NCBI GenBank assembly: GCA_003447295.1
Contig: DLZQ01000006.1
Span: 21,794-27,490 of the forward strand
DNA length: 5,697 bases
Direction of reading: 5' to 3'
From: Lachnospiraceae bacterium
GTDB lineage: Bacteria > Bacillota > Clostridia > Lachnospirales > Lachnospiraceae
Of the stretch, positions 1 through 5,669 are shown piece by piece (the stretch's first letter is position 1; the number at the start of each line of letters is the position of its first letter). The position numbers were made by a program, and so were the translations under genes. The notes under the pieces were generated by a model. That model made no database searches and was not told the DNA's origin. It worked only from the letters and a program-made list of their open reading frames with translations.

Positions 1-26
1 AAAGGCACCGCCTTCGGGCGATGCCT
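1..26 (-). terminator. Intrinsic terminator after nrdD
   Basis: Read on the minus strand, a 10-bp stem (AGGCATCGCC with GGCGGTGCCT, one G-U pair) closes a CGAA loop and is followed by TTT at the window edge. It begins 12 bases after the nrdD stop codon. The position, the GC-rich stem and the start of a U-run fit a Rho-independent terminator. Only three bases of the tract are visible, so its strength cannot be judged. An ATG overlaps the foot of the stem, but its reading frame does not resemble the start of an nrdG activase. Confidence 0.75.
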
Positions 27-38
27 CATGACCTGTTT

Positions 39-2432
39 CTATTCTACCCCAACTAATGTCAGTTGGTCAACGTACTTCTTGATATTTGAAGCATTTACAT
101 ATTTTTTATGACTGTCGCCGTTTACTACCACCAGTGTCGGTGCCTGCATTACGCCGTAACGTCTTGCCAGTTCTATGTTCTCCTCCGCGTCAATGGTCAC
201 GTAGGGCACATTTTTCAGATATTCCTTCACCAGCTTACAGTTCGGGCAGGTCTTGGTCGTGAACAGATACTTGATATCCTGCGGCTGCTCCACCTTCACT
301 TCCACGTCCTCCGCAAAATTGGACAGCGTTACCACACTTCTGGTGGGACGTTTTAAGGAAGAATGGACAATGTCATACTCCGTTCTGTTGGCATATTCCT
401 GTAACTTACCATCATTCCAGTTCTGCACCGGACGATAGTAACCGGTGATGCGGCTGTACACCTCGGTCTTCGCCCCACAATGAGGACATACCTTCACCTC
501 TCCAGCCAGATAACCGTGTTCCTTACAGATGGAATAGGTCGGCGACAGCGTATAGTATGGCAGCTTGTAATTAGAAGCGATAGTCCGCACCAGGGAAGCC
601 GCTGCTTTCCAATCGGGAAGCTTCTCTCCCAGGAACGCATGGAACACCGTACCTGAAGTATACAGGGTCTGCAATTCATCCTGAATATCCAGTGCATCGA
701 AAATATCCACAGTATAGTCCACCGGCAGATGGGAAGAGTTCGTATAGTAAGGAGTATCTCCGGGCTTTCCTGCCGTCTTGATACCGGGCCAGCGCTTTCT
801 GTCGTGCTTGGCCAGACGGTATGTGGTACTCTCCGCAGGAGTCGCTTCCAGATTGTAAAGGTCTCCGTACTGCTCCTGATAATCCGACAGGCGCTCTCTC
901 ATATGATTCAGTACTTCCTTGGTAAACTCCTGAGTTCTCGGATCGCTCATATCCGATCTCAGCCAGTTGGCATTTAGGCCCACCTCGTTCATGCCGATCA
1001 GACCAATGGTGGAAAAATGATTCTCAAAAGTGCCCAGATACCTCTTTGTATAAGGATACAGTCCCTCATTTAACAACTTTGTAATGACACCACGCTTGAT
1101 CTTCAGGGATCTCGCAGCAATATCCATCATATGATTCAGTCTTGCGTAGAATTCGTCCTTATTGGCAGACAGGTATGCGATCCTGGGCATATTGATGGTG
1201 ACAACGCCAACGCTTCCGGTGCTTTCACCGGAGCCGAAGAATCCTCCGGTCTTCTTACGCAGTTCCCGCAGGTCCAGACGCAGTCTGCAGCACATACTGC
1301 GGACATCGCTGGGCTGCATGTCGGAATTGATATAGTTGGAAAAATACGGCGTACCGTATTTTGCGGTCATTTCGAATAACAGTCTGTTGTTCTCGGTATC
1401 GGACCAGTCAAAATCCTTCGTGATGGAATAAGTAGGAATCGGATACTGGAAACCGCGGCCATTGGAGTCACCCTCGATCATGGTCTCGATGAATGCCTTG
1501 TTTACCATGTCCATTTCCTTTTTACAATCCTTGTATTTGAAATCCATCTCCACGCCGCCTACCAGCGCCGGCAACTCTGCCAGATCATCGGGCACCGTCC
1601 AGTCCAGTGTAATATTGGAGAAAGGAGCCTGCGTACCCCAGCGGCTGGGTGTATTAACACCGTAAATAAATGCTTCGATGCATTTTTTCACTTCAGGATA
1701 ACTCAAATGATCTACTTTTACAAAAGGGGCAAGGTAGGTATCAAAAGAGGAAAAAGCCTGTGCTCCTGCCCATTCGTTCTGCATGATCCCTAAGAAGTTC
1801 ACCATCTGGTTGCACAGTACGGATAAGTGTCTCGCCGGAGCAGAAGTGATCTTGCCGGTGATGCCGCCCAGTCCTTCCTTGATCAGCTGCTTTAAGGACC
1901 ATCCCGCGCAGTAACCGGTCAGCATGGACAGATCATGGATATGGATATCCGCATTGCGGTGTGCCTCGGCAATCTCTTCGTCGTAGATTTCGGACAGCCA
2001 GTAGTTCGCCGTTACCGCACCGGAATTGCTTAAGATCAGACCACCTACGGAATAGGTCACCGTGGAGTTCTCCTTCACTCGCCAGTCCTCGACTTTGACA
2101 TAGCTGTTGACCACATCCTTGTAGTCTAAGATTGTGGACTTCATGGCACGCATCTTCTCCCGCTGCTTGCGATACAGAATATACGCCTTCGCTACTTCTT
2201 CATAGCCCGCCTGTCCCAACACACGCTCCACGCTGTCCTGAATATCTTCTACATGGATCTCATCATTTTCCACCTTTTTCTGGAAATCTGCGGTCACCCG
2301 TAACGCAAGAAGATCAATGATGTCGTTATTATAGCTCATCTGCGTCGCAGTAAAAGCCTTCATAATGGCATCATTGATCTTCGTCAGTGTAAAATCTGCT
2401 TTGGAACCATCTCGTTTGATTACCTGAAACAT
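39..2432 (-). CDS. nrdD: Anaerobic (class III) ribonucleoside-triphosphate reductase with a fused C-terminal redoxin domain
   Basis: NrdD reduces ribonucleoside triphosphates to deoxyribonucleotides in the cytoplasm by glycyl-radical chemistry, and needs the radical-SAM activase NrdG. Counting from the chosen ATG (797 aa), residues 1-92 form an ATP-cone, the allosteric dATP/ATP sensor (opening MFQVIKRDGSKADFTLTKI). The catalytic barrel follows, with NTPSRWGTQAPFSN at 260-273 and a Cys-Cys pair at 381-382, one of which is the likely thiyl-radical cysteine; C175 is a candidate second active-site cysteine. Zinc ligands are C636-x2-H639 and C649-x2-C652. The radical glycine is G664 in RITGYYRPVQNWN. 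Residues about 718-797 are an added thioredoxin/glutaredoxin-like domain with CPNC at 729-732 and a probable cis-proline at P765. The ATG at 2430-2432 is preferred because AAGGGGG lies 8 bases upstream. A 30-codon longer reading from TTG would begin inside the -35 box. nrdG is not visible in the window. Family assignment is secure; the fused domain's electron-donor role is inference. Confidence 0.97.
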   Translation of the reverse strand: MFQVIKRDGSKADFTLTKINDAIMKAFTATQMSYNNDIIDLLALRVTADFQKKVENDEIHVEDIQDSVERVLGQAGYEEVAKAYILYRKQREKMRAMKSTILDYKDVVNSYVKVEDWRVKENSTVTYSVGGLILSNSGAVTANYWLSEIYDEEIAEAHRNADIHIHDLSMLTGYCAGWSLKQLIKEGLGGITGKITSAPARHLSVLCNQMVNFLGIMQNEWAGAQAFSSFDTYLAPFVKVDHLSYPEVKKCIEAFIYGVNTPSRWGTQAPFSNITLDWTVPDDLAELPALVGGVEMDFKYKDCKKEMDMVNKAFIETMIEGDSNGRGFQYPIPTYSITKDFDWSDTENNRLLFEMTAKYGTPYFSNYINSDMQPSDVRSMCCRLRLDLRELRKKTGGFFGSGESTGSVGVVTINMPRIAYLSANKDEFYARLNHMMDIAARSLKIKRGVITKLLNEGLYPYTKRYLGTFENHFSTIGLIGMNEVGLNANWLRSDMSDPRTQEFTKEVLNHMRERLSDYQEQYGDLYNLEATPAESTTYRLAKHDRKRWPGIKTAGKPGDTPYYTNSSHLPVDYTVDIFDALDIQDELQTLYTSGTVFHAFLGEKLPDWKAAASLVRTIASNYKLPYYTLSPTYSICKEHGYLAGEVKVCPHCGAKTEVYSRITGYYRPVQNWNDGKLQEYANRTEYDIVHSSLKRPTRSVVTLSNFAEDVEVKVEQPQDIKYLFTTKTCPNCKLVKEYLKNVPYVTIDAEENIELARRYGVMQAPTLVVVNGDSHKKYVNASNIKKYVDQLTLVGVE

Positions 2433-2439
2433 CTTGTGT

Positions 2440-2446
2440 ACCCCCT
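2440..2446 (-). promoter_or_regulatory. Ribosome binding site of nrdD
   Basis: On the minus strand AAGGGGG lies about 8 bases before the ATG at 2430-2432. It is the main reason for rejecting the upstream TTG as the start. Confidence 0.75.
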
Positions 2447-2493
2447 TAATCTCATGTCCCCATGGCTTACGCCCATAAAACCTATCACCATCC

Positions 2494-2522
2494 ATTCTAC
2501 AACACTTTGTAGGGGAAGTCAA
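2494..2522 (-). promoter_or_regulatory. Sigma-A promoter of nrdD
   Basis: On the minus strand the -35 box is TTGACT (2522-2517) and the -10 box is TAGAAT (2499-2494), each one mismatch from consensus, with an optimal 17-bp spacer. Transcription would begin near 2487, giving a leader of about 55 bases before the nrdD ATG. The promoter is bracketed by NrdR-like palindromes, one of which covers the downstream part of the spacer and half of the -10 box. Confidence 0.8.
2497..2512 (-). promoter_or_regulatory. Candidate NrdR box 2 (promoter-overlapping)
   Basis: The minus strand reads CTACAAAGTGTTGTAG, with perfect 6-bp arms CTACAA/TTGTAG around a 4-base centre. Aligned with the 16-bp NrdR consensus as I remember it (roughly ACACWATATMTWGTGT), it keeps the ACAA....TTGT core in the right register. 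It covers spacer and -10 sequence, so a bound repressor would block RNA polymerase. Assignment to NrdR rests on the gene context and on the better-matching box upstream; another palindrome-binding regulator is possible. Confidence 0.55.
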
Positions 2523-2529
2523 TTAAAGG

Positions 2530-2545
2530 ATACTAGATATTGTGT
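2530..2545 (-). promoter_or_regulatory. Candidate NrdR box 1 (upstream of -35)
   Basis: The minus strand reads ACACAATATCTAGTAT, which fits the remembered 16-bp NrdR box consensus at all but one position. NrdR is a zinc-finger/ATP-cone repressor of ribonucleotide reductase genes and normally binds paired boxes. This one sits 7 bp upstream of the -35 element and 33 bp centre-to-centre from the second box, about three helical turns, although 31-32 bp is the spacing I recall as typical. NrdR itself is not encoded in the window. Confidence 0.7.
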
Positions 2546-2560
2546 ATACATCAGTTCACC

Positions 2561-2622
2561 CGTCGATTTGTGCCAAGACGGCTTTACGCTTGCGTAAGGA
2601 GCCGGCGCTGCATAAATCGACG
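2561..2622. repeat. 62-nt imperfect palindrome between the MATE gene and nrdD
   Basis: The outer arms are 13 bp (CGTCGATTTGTGC with GCATAAATCGACG, one mismatch). Inside, after unpaired CAAGA and GCGCT, come CGGCT/AGCCG and TTACGC/GCGTAA around a two-base TT loop with a GG bulge. Nearly the whole element folds on itself. It begins 15 bases beyond the MATE stop codon and lacks a T-run on either strand, so it is not a standard intrinsic terminator. It could stabilise or stop transcript 3' ends, or be one copy of a dispersed extragenic palindrome. No coding sequence is supported here. Confidence 0.7.
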
Positions 2623-2637
2623 AGGGGAGCGCCCGCT

Positions 2638-3969
2638 TTACGCCCTCTTCCACACTCTGTGGTACAGCACATACGCCACCACCGCGGTCACGCTCTCCGT
2701 GCAGACAAACGCCCACCATACACCGGTGACACCGATGATGCGGCTTAAGACAAATGCCGCAGGGATGACCACCGCCACATAACGCATCACGGAGATCACC
2801 AGGGAAGCCATACCCTGTCCCAGTGCCTCCAGGGCTCCGGAGCTGGTCACCGACACAGCGGACAGAATAAAGCCCAGGCTGATAATATGCAGTGCCGTGA
2901 TACCGATGGTGATGGTCTCCGGATTCTCAGTAAACAGTGCGATCAGCCCTCCGGGGATCAGCCAGCACAGGGCCGTACCGGCAGCCATGATCCCGGCAGT
3001 CAGTTCCAGTGTCAGGCGGTAGATCTGTTCCACACGCCTTCTCTCTCCGGCACCGTAGTTATAGCCGATCAAGGGGCGGATGCCCTGAATGATACCGTTG
3101 GAAGGCAGGTAAATAAAGGTCTGTAACTTATAATAAACACCCAGCACCAGCACATACCCCTGGGAATATGCTGCCAGAATACCGTTCAATGCAGAGATCA
3201 GCAGCGAAGGCAGTGCCATATTCAGAGTCGCCGGAATACCGATACCGTAAGTCTTGCCGCAGATTTCTCCTTCCGGACGCAGATATTTTTTATGAAGCTT
3301 CACCGGCAAAGGATCCGCCACATAATAGATGAGATATACCAGTAATGTGATCACCTGACCGATGCCGGTGGCAAGCGCCGCTCCGGCGATCTCCATCCGG
3401 GGAAAAGGTCCAATGCCGAAGATCAGCAGCGGATCCAGCACAATATTCGTGACAAATCCGGCGATCATGCTGACCATGGTAGCCCGCATCCGGCCTACCG
3501 CCTGGAATATTTTCTCCAGTGTGATGCCCCCGGTCACAATAGTGGAGAACAAAAATACCACATTGGAATATTCCATGCCAAGTGCCCGCACCGTATCACT
3601 CTTCGTAAACATTCCCAAAAATAAGTTCATTCCGCAGAGGAACAGAACCATGAGCAGCACACCGTGCAATACTCCCAGCACCATGCCCTGGGTCGCTGTC
3701 TTATCCGCTTTTTCCTGATTCTGTGCTCCAAGATAAAAAGAGATCATGGCATTGACCCCCACCCCGAAGCCCACCGCCACAGCAGTCAGCAGATTCTGTG
3801 CAGGGTAAACGAGGGACAGGGCGGTCATGGCATCCTCGCTGAGCTTTGCCACGAAATAACTGTCCACAATATTATAGAGGGAGTTAAATGCCATGGACAG
3901 CATCATGGGAAGTGCCATGGACATAACTAACGGGAATATCTTTTTTTCTTTCATGTATGTCTGATTCAT
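2638..3969 (-). CDS. MATE-family multidrug efflux transporter (MepA-like)
   Basis: The product is a 443-aa polytopic membrane protein of the size and hydrophobic pattern expected for the 12-helix MATE family, which exports cationic drugs, dyes or metabolites using a Na+ or H+ gradient. Family signs are the first helix region PLVMSMALPMMLSMAFNSLY, the NIVDSYFV stretch at 33-40 with its acidic residue D36, FGVGVNAMISFYLGAQN at 68-84, NIVLDPLLIFG at 175-185 followed by AGAALATGIGQ, and RPLIGYNYGAG at 298-308 in the second half. The ATG at 3967-3969 is chosen because AGGAG lies 7 bases upstream. A 21-codon longer reading from TTG runs through the leader hairpin and has no ribosome binding site. 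It has its own consensus promoter and a structured leader, so expression is probably regulated after initiation. Substrate cannot be read from sequence. It could equally be called a MepA- or NorM-type pump; the family call is firm. Confidence 0.93.
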   Translation of the reverse strand: MNQTYMKEKKIFPLVMSMALPMMLSMAFNSLYNIVDSYFVAKLSEDAMTALSLVYPAQNLLTAVAVGFGVGVNAMISFYLGAQNQEKADKTATQGMVLGVLHGVLLMVLFLCGMNLFLGMFTKSDTVRALGMEYSNVVFLFSTIVTGGITLEKIFQAVGRMRATMVSMIAGFVTNIVLDPLLIFGIGPFPRMEIAGAALATGIGQVITLLVYLIYYVADPLPVKLHKKYLRPEGEICGKTYGIGIPATLNMALPSLLISALNGILAAYSQGYVLVLGVYYKLQTFIYLPSNGIIQGIRPLIGYNYGAGERRRVEQIYRLTLELTAGIMAAGTALCWLIPGGLIALFTENPETITIGITALHIISLGFILSAVSVTSSGALEALGQGMASLVISVMRYVAVVIPAAFVLSRIIGVTGVWWAFVCTESVTAVVAYVLYHRVWKRA

Positions 3970-3976
3970 TTTCTGC

Positions 3977-3981
3977 TCCTT
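3977..3981 (-). promoter_or_regulatory. Ribosome binding site of the MATE gene
   Basis: On the minus strand AGGAG lies 7 bases before the ATG at 3967-3969 and only about 10 bases after the foot of the preceding hairpin. Alternative folding of the leader could therefore affect ribosome access. Confidence 0.7.
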
Positions 3982-3991
3982 ATACAACAAA

Positions 3992-4019
3992 CGCCACACA
4001 ACATTTCTGCTGTGTGGCG
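3992..4019 (-). promoter_or_regulatory. Leader hairpin with GAAA tetraloop, possible attenuator
   Basis: On the minus strand CGCCACACAGCA pairs with TGTTGTGTGGCG, a 12-bp stem with one G-U pair, closing a GAAA (GNRA-type) loop. It is followed by TTTGTTGTATA and then the AGGAG of the MATE gene. A strong stem followed by a U-rich stretch before the ribosome binding site resembles a transcription attenuator. It could also stop read-through from the upstream operon or simply stabilise the mRNA 5' end. The hairpin is seen directly; the function is inference. Confidence 0.6.
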
Positions 4020-4090
4020 AAAATAAGATCAAAATCTTGAAAAATCCACTGCCCTTACGGGTTTTGTAATCGGTGATTTACTTTGTTCCA
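3992..4090 (-). promoter_or_regulatory. Structured 5' leader of the MATE transporter, unclassified
   Basis: The RNA between the predicted start site (about 4090) and the transporter holds several possible helices. GTAAATC (4081-4075) can pair with GATTAC (4071-4066), or part of the same strand, AAATCAC (4079-4073), can pair with GTGGATTT (4049-4042); the two pairings exclude each other. Inside the second lies CCC-GTAA-GGG (4061-4052). AAGAT/ATCTT (4038-4025) follows, then the GAAA-loop hairpin. This organisation resembles a cis-regulatory switch, but I recognise no known riboswitch class. Transcription attenuation is inference. Confidence 0.4.
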
Positions 4091-4096
4091 GCGCGT

Positions 4097-4125
4097 ATTA
4101 TAGGGAAAAAATCTTTTTCTGTCAA
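4097..4125 (-). promoter_or_regulatory. Perfect-consensus sigma-A promoter of the MATE gene
   Basis: The minus strand carries TTGACA (4125-4120), a 17-bp spacer and TATAAT (4102-4097), an exact match to the consensus. The predicted start is near 4090. The -35 box contains the TGA stop codon (4124-4122) of the preceding DUF4317 gene. The spacer is itself A/T-rich and self-complementary (GAAAAA-GAT-TTTTTC). Such a strong promoter ahead of a structured leader fits control at elongation or translation rather than at initiation. Confidence 0.85.
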
Positions 4126-4745
4126 GCCAAAACGCCTAAAATTTCAGCAAACAGGTGTGAACCTTCCTCCGACTGATAGATATTAATACCGTCAATATCT
4201 GTGCTGTGGTTGGCAAATGCCGGATATAAAAACCCCGCTTCCGGTCTCCCGACCTCATAGTCTCCCGTGACCGGACCGATGGTAGCGATCAGGAACTGAT
4301 AGACCTCCTCGGATTCCCACTGATTCTCCTTATCTTTGCCTTTGGTAGGCACATCATAGCTGCCGAAGAAAAGATAGATGGCATAAGGATAGCCCGGCTG
4401 GTATCTCTCTCCAATATATTCATAAAGGGAGTACAATAATGCATCATTTTTTAATTTGCACTGCCGCAGGGCTTCCAACAGCTGTATTACGCCGCCGGGT
4501 CTCCTGGCTCCCAGGTCCAGACGATAGTTCTTCAGATTCACATTGGTATTGGAATAGGGAACGGTCTTGGCGATATTCAGATTCTTCTCCTTCTCGCTTC
4601 CGGATAATTTCAGGAAATGCGTATTGAAGGTACCGTCAATAAATCCTTCTTCATCCATGTATGCTCCGGCAATGCGGGAAAAGCAGCTGCGTGACACAGT
4701 CATTCTCCTGGTCAGTTCCAACATATCTTCTCTGTCTATGTGCAT
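4122..4745 (-). CDS. DUF4317-family protein, half length
   Basis: This 207-aa soluble protein has no signal peptide or membrane segment. I recognise it as the N-terminal half of a DUF4317 protein, a family of unknown function that I know mainly from Clostridia. Matching features are the opening DMLELTRRMTVSRSCFSRIAGAYMD-like segment (7-31, normally ending CGCYVDG), LEALRQCKLKNDALL (90-104), SYDVP (129-133), SEEVYQFLI (145-153), and GFLYPAFANHSTDIDGINIY (171-190, matching FPAFNDRSTDIHS in relatives). Family members are, as I remember, about 380-450 aa, so roughly the C-terminal half is missing. The ORF ends cleanly and its stop codon lies in the MATE promoter. The ATG at 4743-4745 keeps the expected N-terminus and has AGGTGA about 10 bases upstream. 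It is probably co-transcribed with the phosphatase to its right. The molecular role is unknown; it may be a shortened paralogue or a decayed gene. Confidence 0.8.
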   Translation of the reverse strand: MHIDREDMLELTRRMTVSRSCFSRIAGAYMDEEGFIDGTFNTHFLKLSGSEKEKNLNIAKTVPYSNTNVNLKNYRLDLGARRPGGVIQLLEALRQCKLKNDALLYSLYEYIGERYQPGYPYAIYLFFGSYDVPTKGKDKENQWESEEVYQFLIATIGPVTGDYEVGRPEAGFLYPAFANHSTDIDGINIYQSEEGSHLFAEILGVLA

Positions 4746-4747
4746 TC

Positions 4748-4834
4748 TTAGTCTCTCACCTTTCCATCATGGTAACTATTCAGAGCCATGAAAAAACTGC
4801 GTTCTGCGAATATATCCGATGTAGGATTTTTCAT
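4748..4834 (-). CDS. Possible small protein (28 aa) between the phosphatase and DUF4317 genes
   Basis: An ATG-started ORF of 28 codons plus TAA fills the otherwise empty gap between two genes. It begins 12 bases after the phosphatase stop codon and ends 2 bases before the DUF4317 ATG, and its last codons contain the ribosome binding site of that gene. The peptide opens MKNPTSDIFAERSF and closes NSYHDGKVRD. It is hydrophilic with no membrane segment or recognised motif. Its own ribosome binding site is weak (AGAAAG, 6 bases upstream). It may be a true small protein, a translational-coupling leader for the next gene, or chance. I do not recognise a family. Confidence 0.3.
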   Translation of the reverse strand: MKNPTSDIFAERSFFMALNSYHDGKVRD

Positions 4835-4846
4835 ATTGGACTTTCT

Positions 4847-5464
4847 TCACAGCAGTCTGCTCTTCGTATTAGCGCTTTGGCTGTCCATATATTCCAGCAT
4901 GGACAGCTTTCCATCTGTACAGTCGAGAATCGCAGTTGCGCAGTTGCCCATATGCATCCGCCAGAAATCATCCACAGGAATATTCAGAACGGGATTCAAT
5001 ATACTGCGGTTCACTCCTCCGTGAGCCACCACCAGCACAGTCTCATATGTACCTTCTAATGGCAGCAATACCTGATCTACGAATTCTCCGCTTCTTTTAT
5101 ACAGTTGTGCAAAACTCTCCGCTCCCGCGGGGGGAACGTAGCTGCCCGGATTGGTGAAAGGCTGGCTGGCAGCATCCTTGATCGTCCGGATGTCCACGCC
5201 CTCCCAGGGTCCGAAATTCAGTTCTCTGAGTCTTTCATCTGTGGTGAGAGTGATCTTCCGGTCGCCTATGATGATTTCTGCCGTGCGCTTTGCCCGGATC
5301 AGTGGTGAACAAAATGCAATTTCAAACGGGACCTCTTTTAACCGCTCCGCCGCCTCGTGGGCCTGCTCCAATCCCTGGGCATTAAGCGCAATATCCGTCT
5401 GCCCCTGCAAAAGTCCTGCCTGATTCCAGTCCGTCTCCCCGTGTCTTACCAAGTAGATCTTCAT
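4847..5464 (-). CDS. Histidine phosphatase superfamily protein (phosphoglycerate mutase-like)
   Basis: The product is a 205-aa cytoplasmic enzyme of the branch that removes phosphate from small metabolites through a phosphohistidine intermediate. The catalytic motif LVRHGETDWN sits at the N-terminus, with H8 as the phosphorylated residue and R7 beside it. Other expected active-site residues are R57 in SPLIRAKRTAE, E81 in LRELNFGPWEG, and H148 in VVAHGGVNRSIL. Length is typical for CobC/GpmB-like members. The ATG at 5462-5464 is preferred because MKIYLVRHGE is the usual family start and GAGGA lies about 9 bases upstream. Substrate is not predictable: alpha-ribazole phosphate, phosphoserine and sugar phosphates are all used by relatives, and no cobalamin or glycolysis gene is nearby to decide. 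It appears to be the first gene of a short operon with the small ORF and the DUF4317 gene. Confidence 0.93.
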   Translation of the reverse strand: MKIYLVRHGETDWNQAGLLQGQTDIALNAQGLEQAHEAAERLKEVPFEIAFCSPLIRAKRTAEIIIGDRKITLTTDERLRELNFGPWEGVDIRTIKDAASQPFTNPGSYVPPAGAESFAQLYKRSGEFVDQVLLPLEGTYETVLVVAHGGVNRSILNPVLNIPVDDFWRMHMGNCATAILDCTDGKLSMLEYMDSQSANTKSRLL

Positions 5465-5473
5465 ATGTCTGTA

Positions 5474-5478
5474 TCCTC
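5474..5478 (-). promoter_or_regulatory. Ribosome binding site of the phosphatase gene
   Basis: On the minus strand GAGGA lies about 9 bases before the ATG at 5462-5464 and supports that start. Confidence 0.6.
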
Positions 5479-5548
5479 ATTCTTGTCGTAACTTACTTTT
5501 TTCTGTCTGATTTTGTCTCTTACACCGTTATCCACAGTAGTCTGTTTC

Positions 5549-5578
5549 AAAATACTACGGTTTCCACCGTTCTGTCAA
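5549..5578 (-). promoter_or_regulatory. Probable promoter of the phosphatase operon, with palindromic spacer
   Basis: The minus strand has a perfect -35 box TTGACA (5578-5573) and TATTTT (5554-5549) after an 18-bp spacer. An alternative -10, TAGTAT, would leave a short 15-bp spacer. The spacer contains the palindrome ACGGT-GGAA-ACCGT (5570-5557), which could be an operator. The leader to the phosphatase start would be about 80 bases. The stretch 5479-5548 shows no further feature I can support. Confidence 0.55.
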
Positions 5579-5604
5579 CCTTACTTGAGAGTTACGAGCC
5601 ATGC

Positions 5605-5669
5605 AAAGTCAAAACAGAAACAGCGATCTGGGAGCTTGCTCACAAGTCGCTGTTTTTGTTTTTGACTTT
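5605..5669 (-). terminator. Large terminator hairpin, bidirectional in form
   Basis: A 65-nt inverted repeat has an inner CAGCGA/TCGCTG stem (5621-5626 with 5647-5652), a GAGC-TT-GCTC tip, and outer arms beginning AAAGTCAAAA and ending TTTTTGACTTT. Read on the minus strand, the GC stem is followed by TTTCTGTTTTGACTTT; read on the plus strand, by TTTTTGTTTTTGAC. Both look like intrinsic terminators. Because all visible genes are on the minus strand, it most likely ends a gene lying beyond the right edge and insulates the phosphatase operon from it. Confidence 0.8.

Noticed and set aside
1..29. ATG in the minus-strand terminator region as the start of nrdG
   Set aside because: The frame reads MRHRPKAVPF and does not resemble NrdG, and the bases form a clear terminator stem.
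2433..2522. 30-codon N-terminal extension of NrdD from a TTG
   Set aside because: The TTG is part of the -35 box, the extension does not resemble the family, and a strong ribosome binding site precedes the internal ATG at 2430-2432.
2519..2719. 66-codon minus-strand ORF spanning the gap upstream of nrdD
   Set aside because: It overlaps the end of the MATE gene out of frame, crosses the palindrome and the NrdR-like boxes, and has no recognisable protein features.
3966..4004. 12-codon Cys-containing ORF in the MATE leader, overlapping the transporter start as ATGA
   Set aside because: Its ATG sits in the loop and 3' arm of the hairpin and has no ribosome binding site, so a regulatory leader peptide is unlikely. 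The overlap is noted but not enough.
3970..4032. 21-codon N-terminal extension of the MATE protein from a TTG
   Set aside because: It runs through the leader hairpin, has no ribosome binding site and adds no family sequence; the ATG at 3967-3969 has AGGAG.
4661..5423. Several plus-strand ORFs opposite the phosphatase and DUF4317 genes
   Set aside because: They lie antisense to genes with intact catalytic or family motifs, lack ribosome binding sites and show low-complexity antisense composition.
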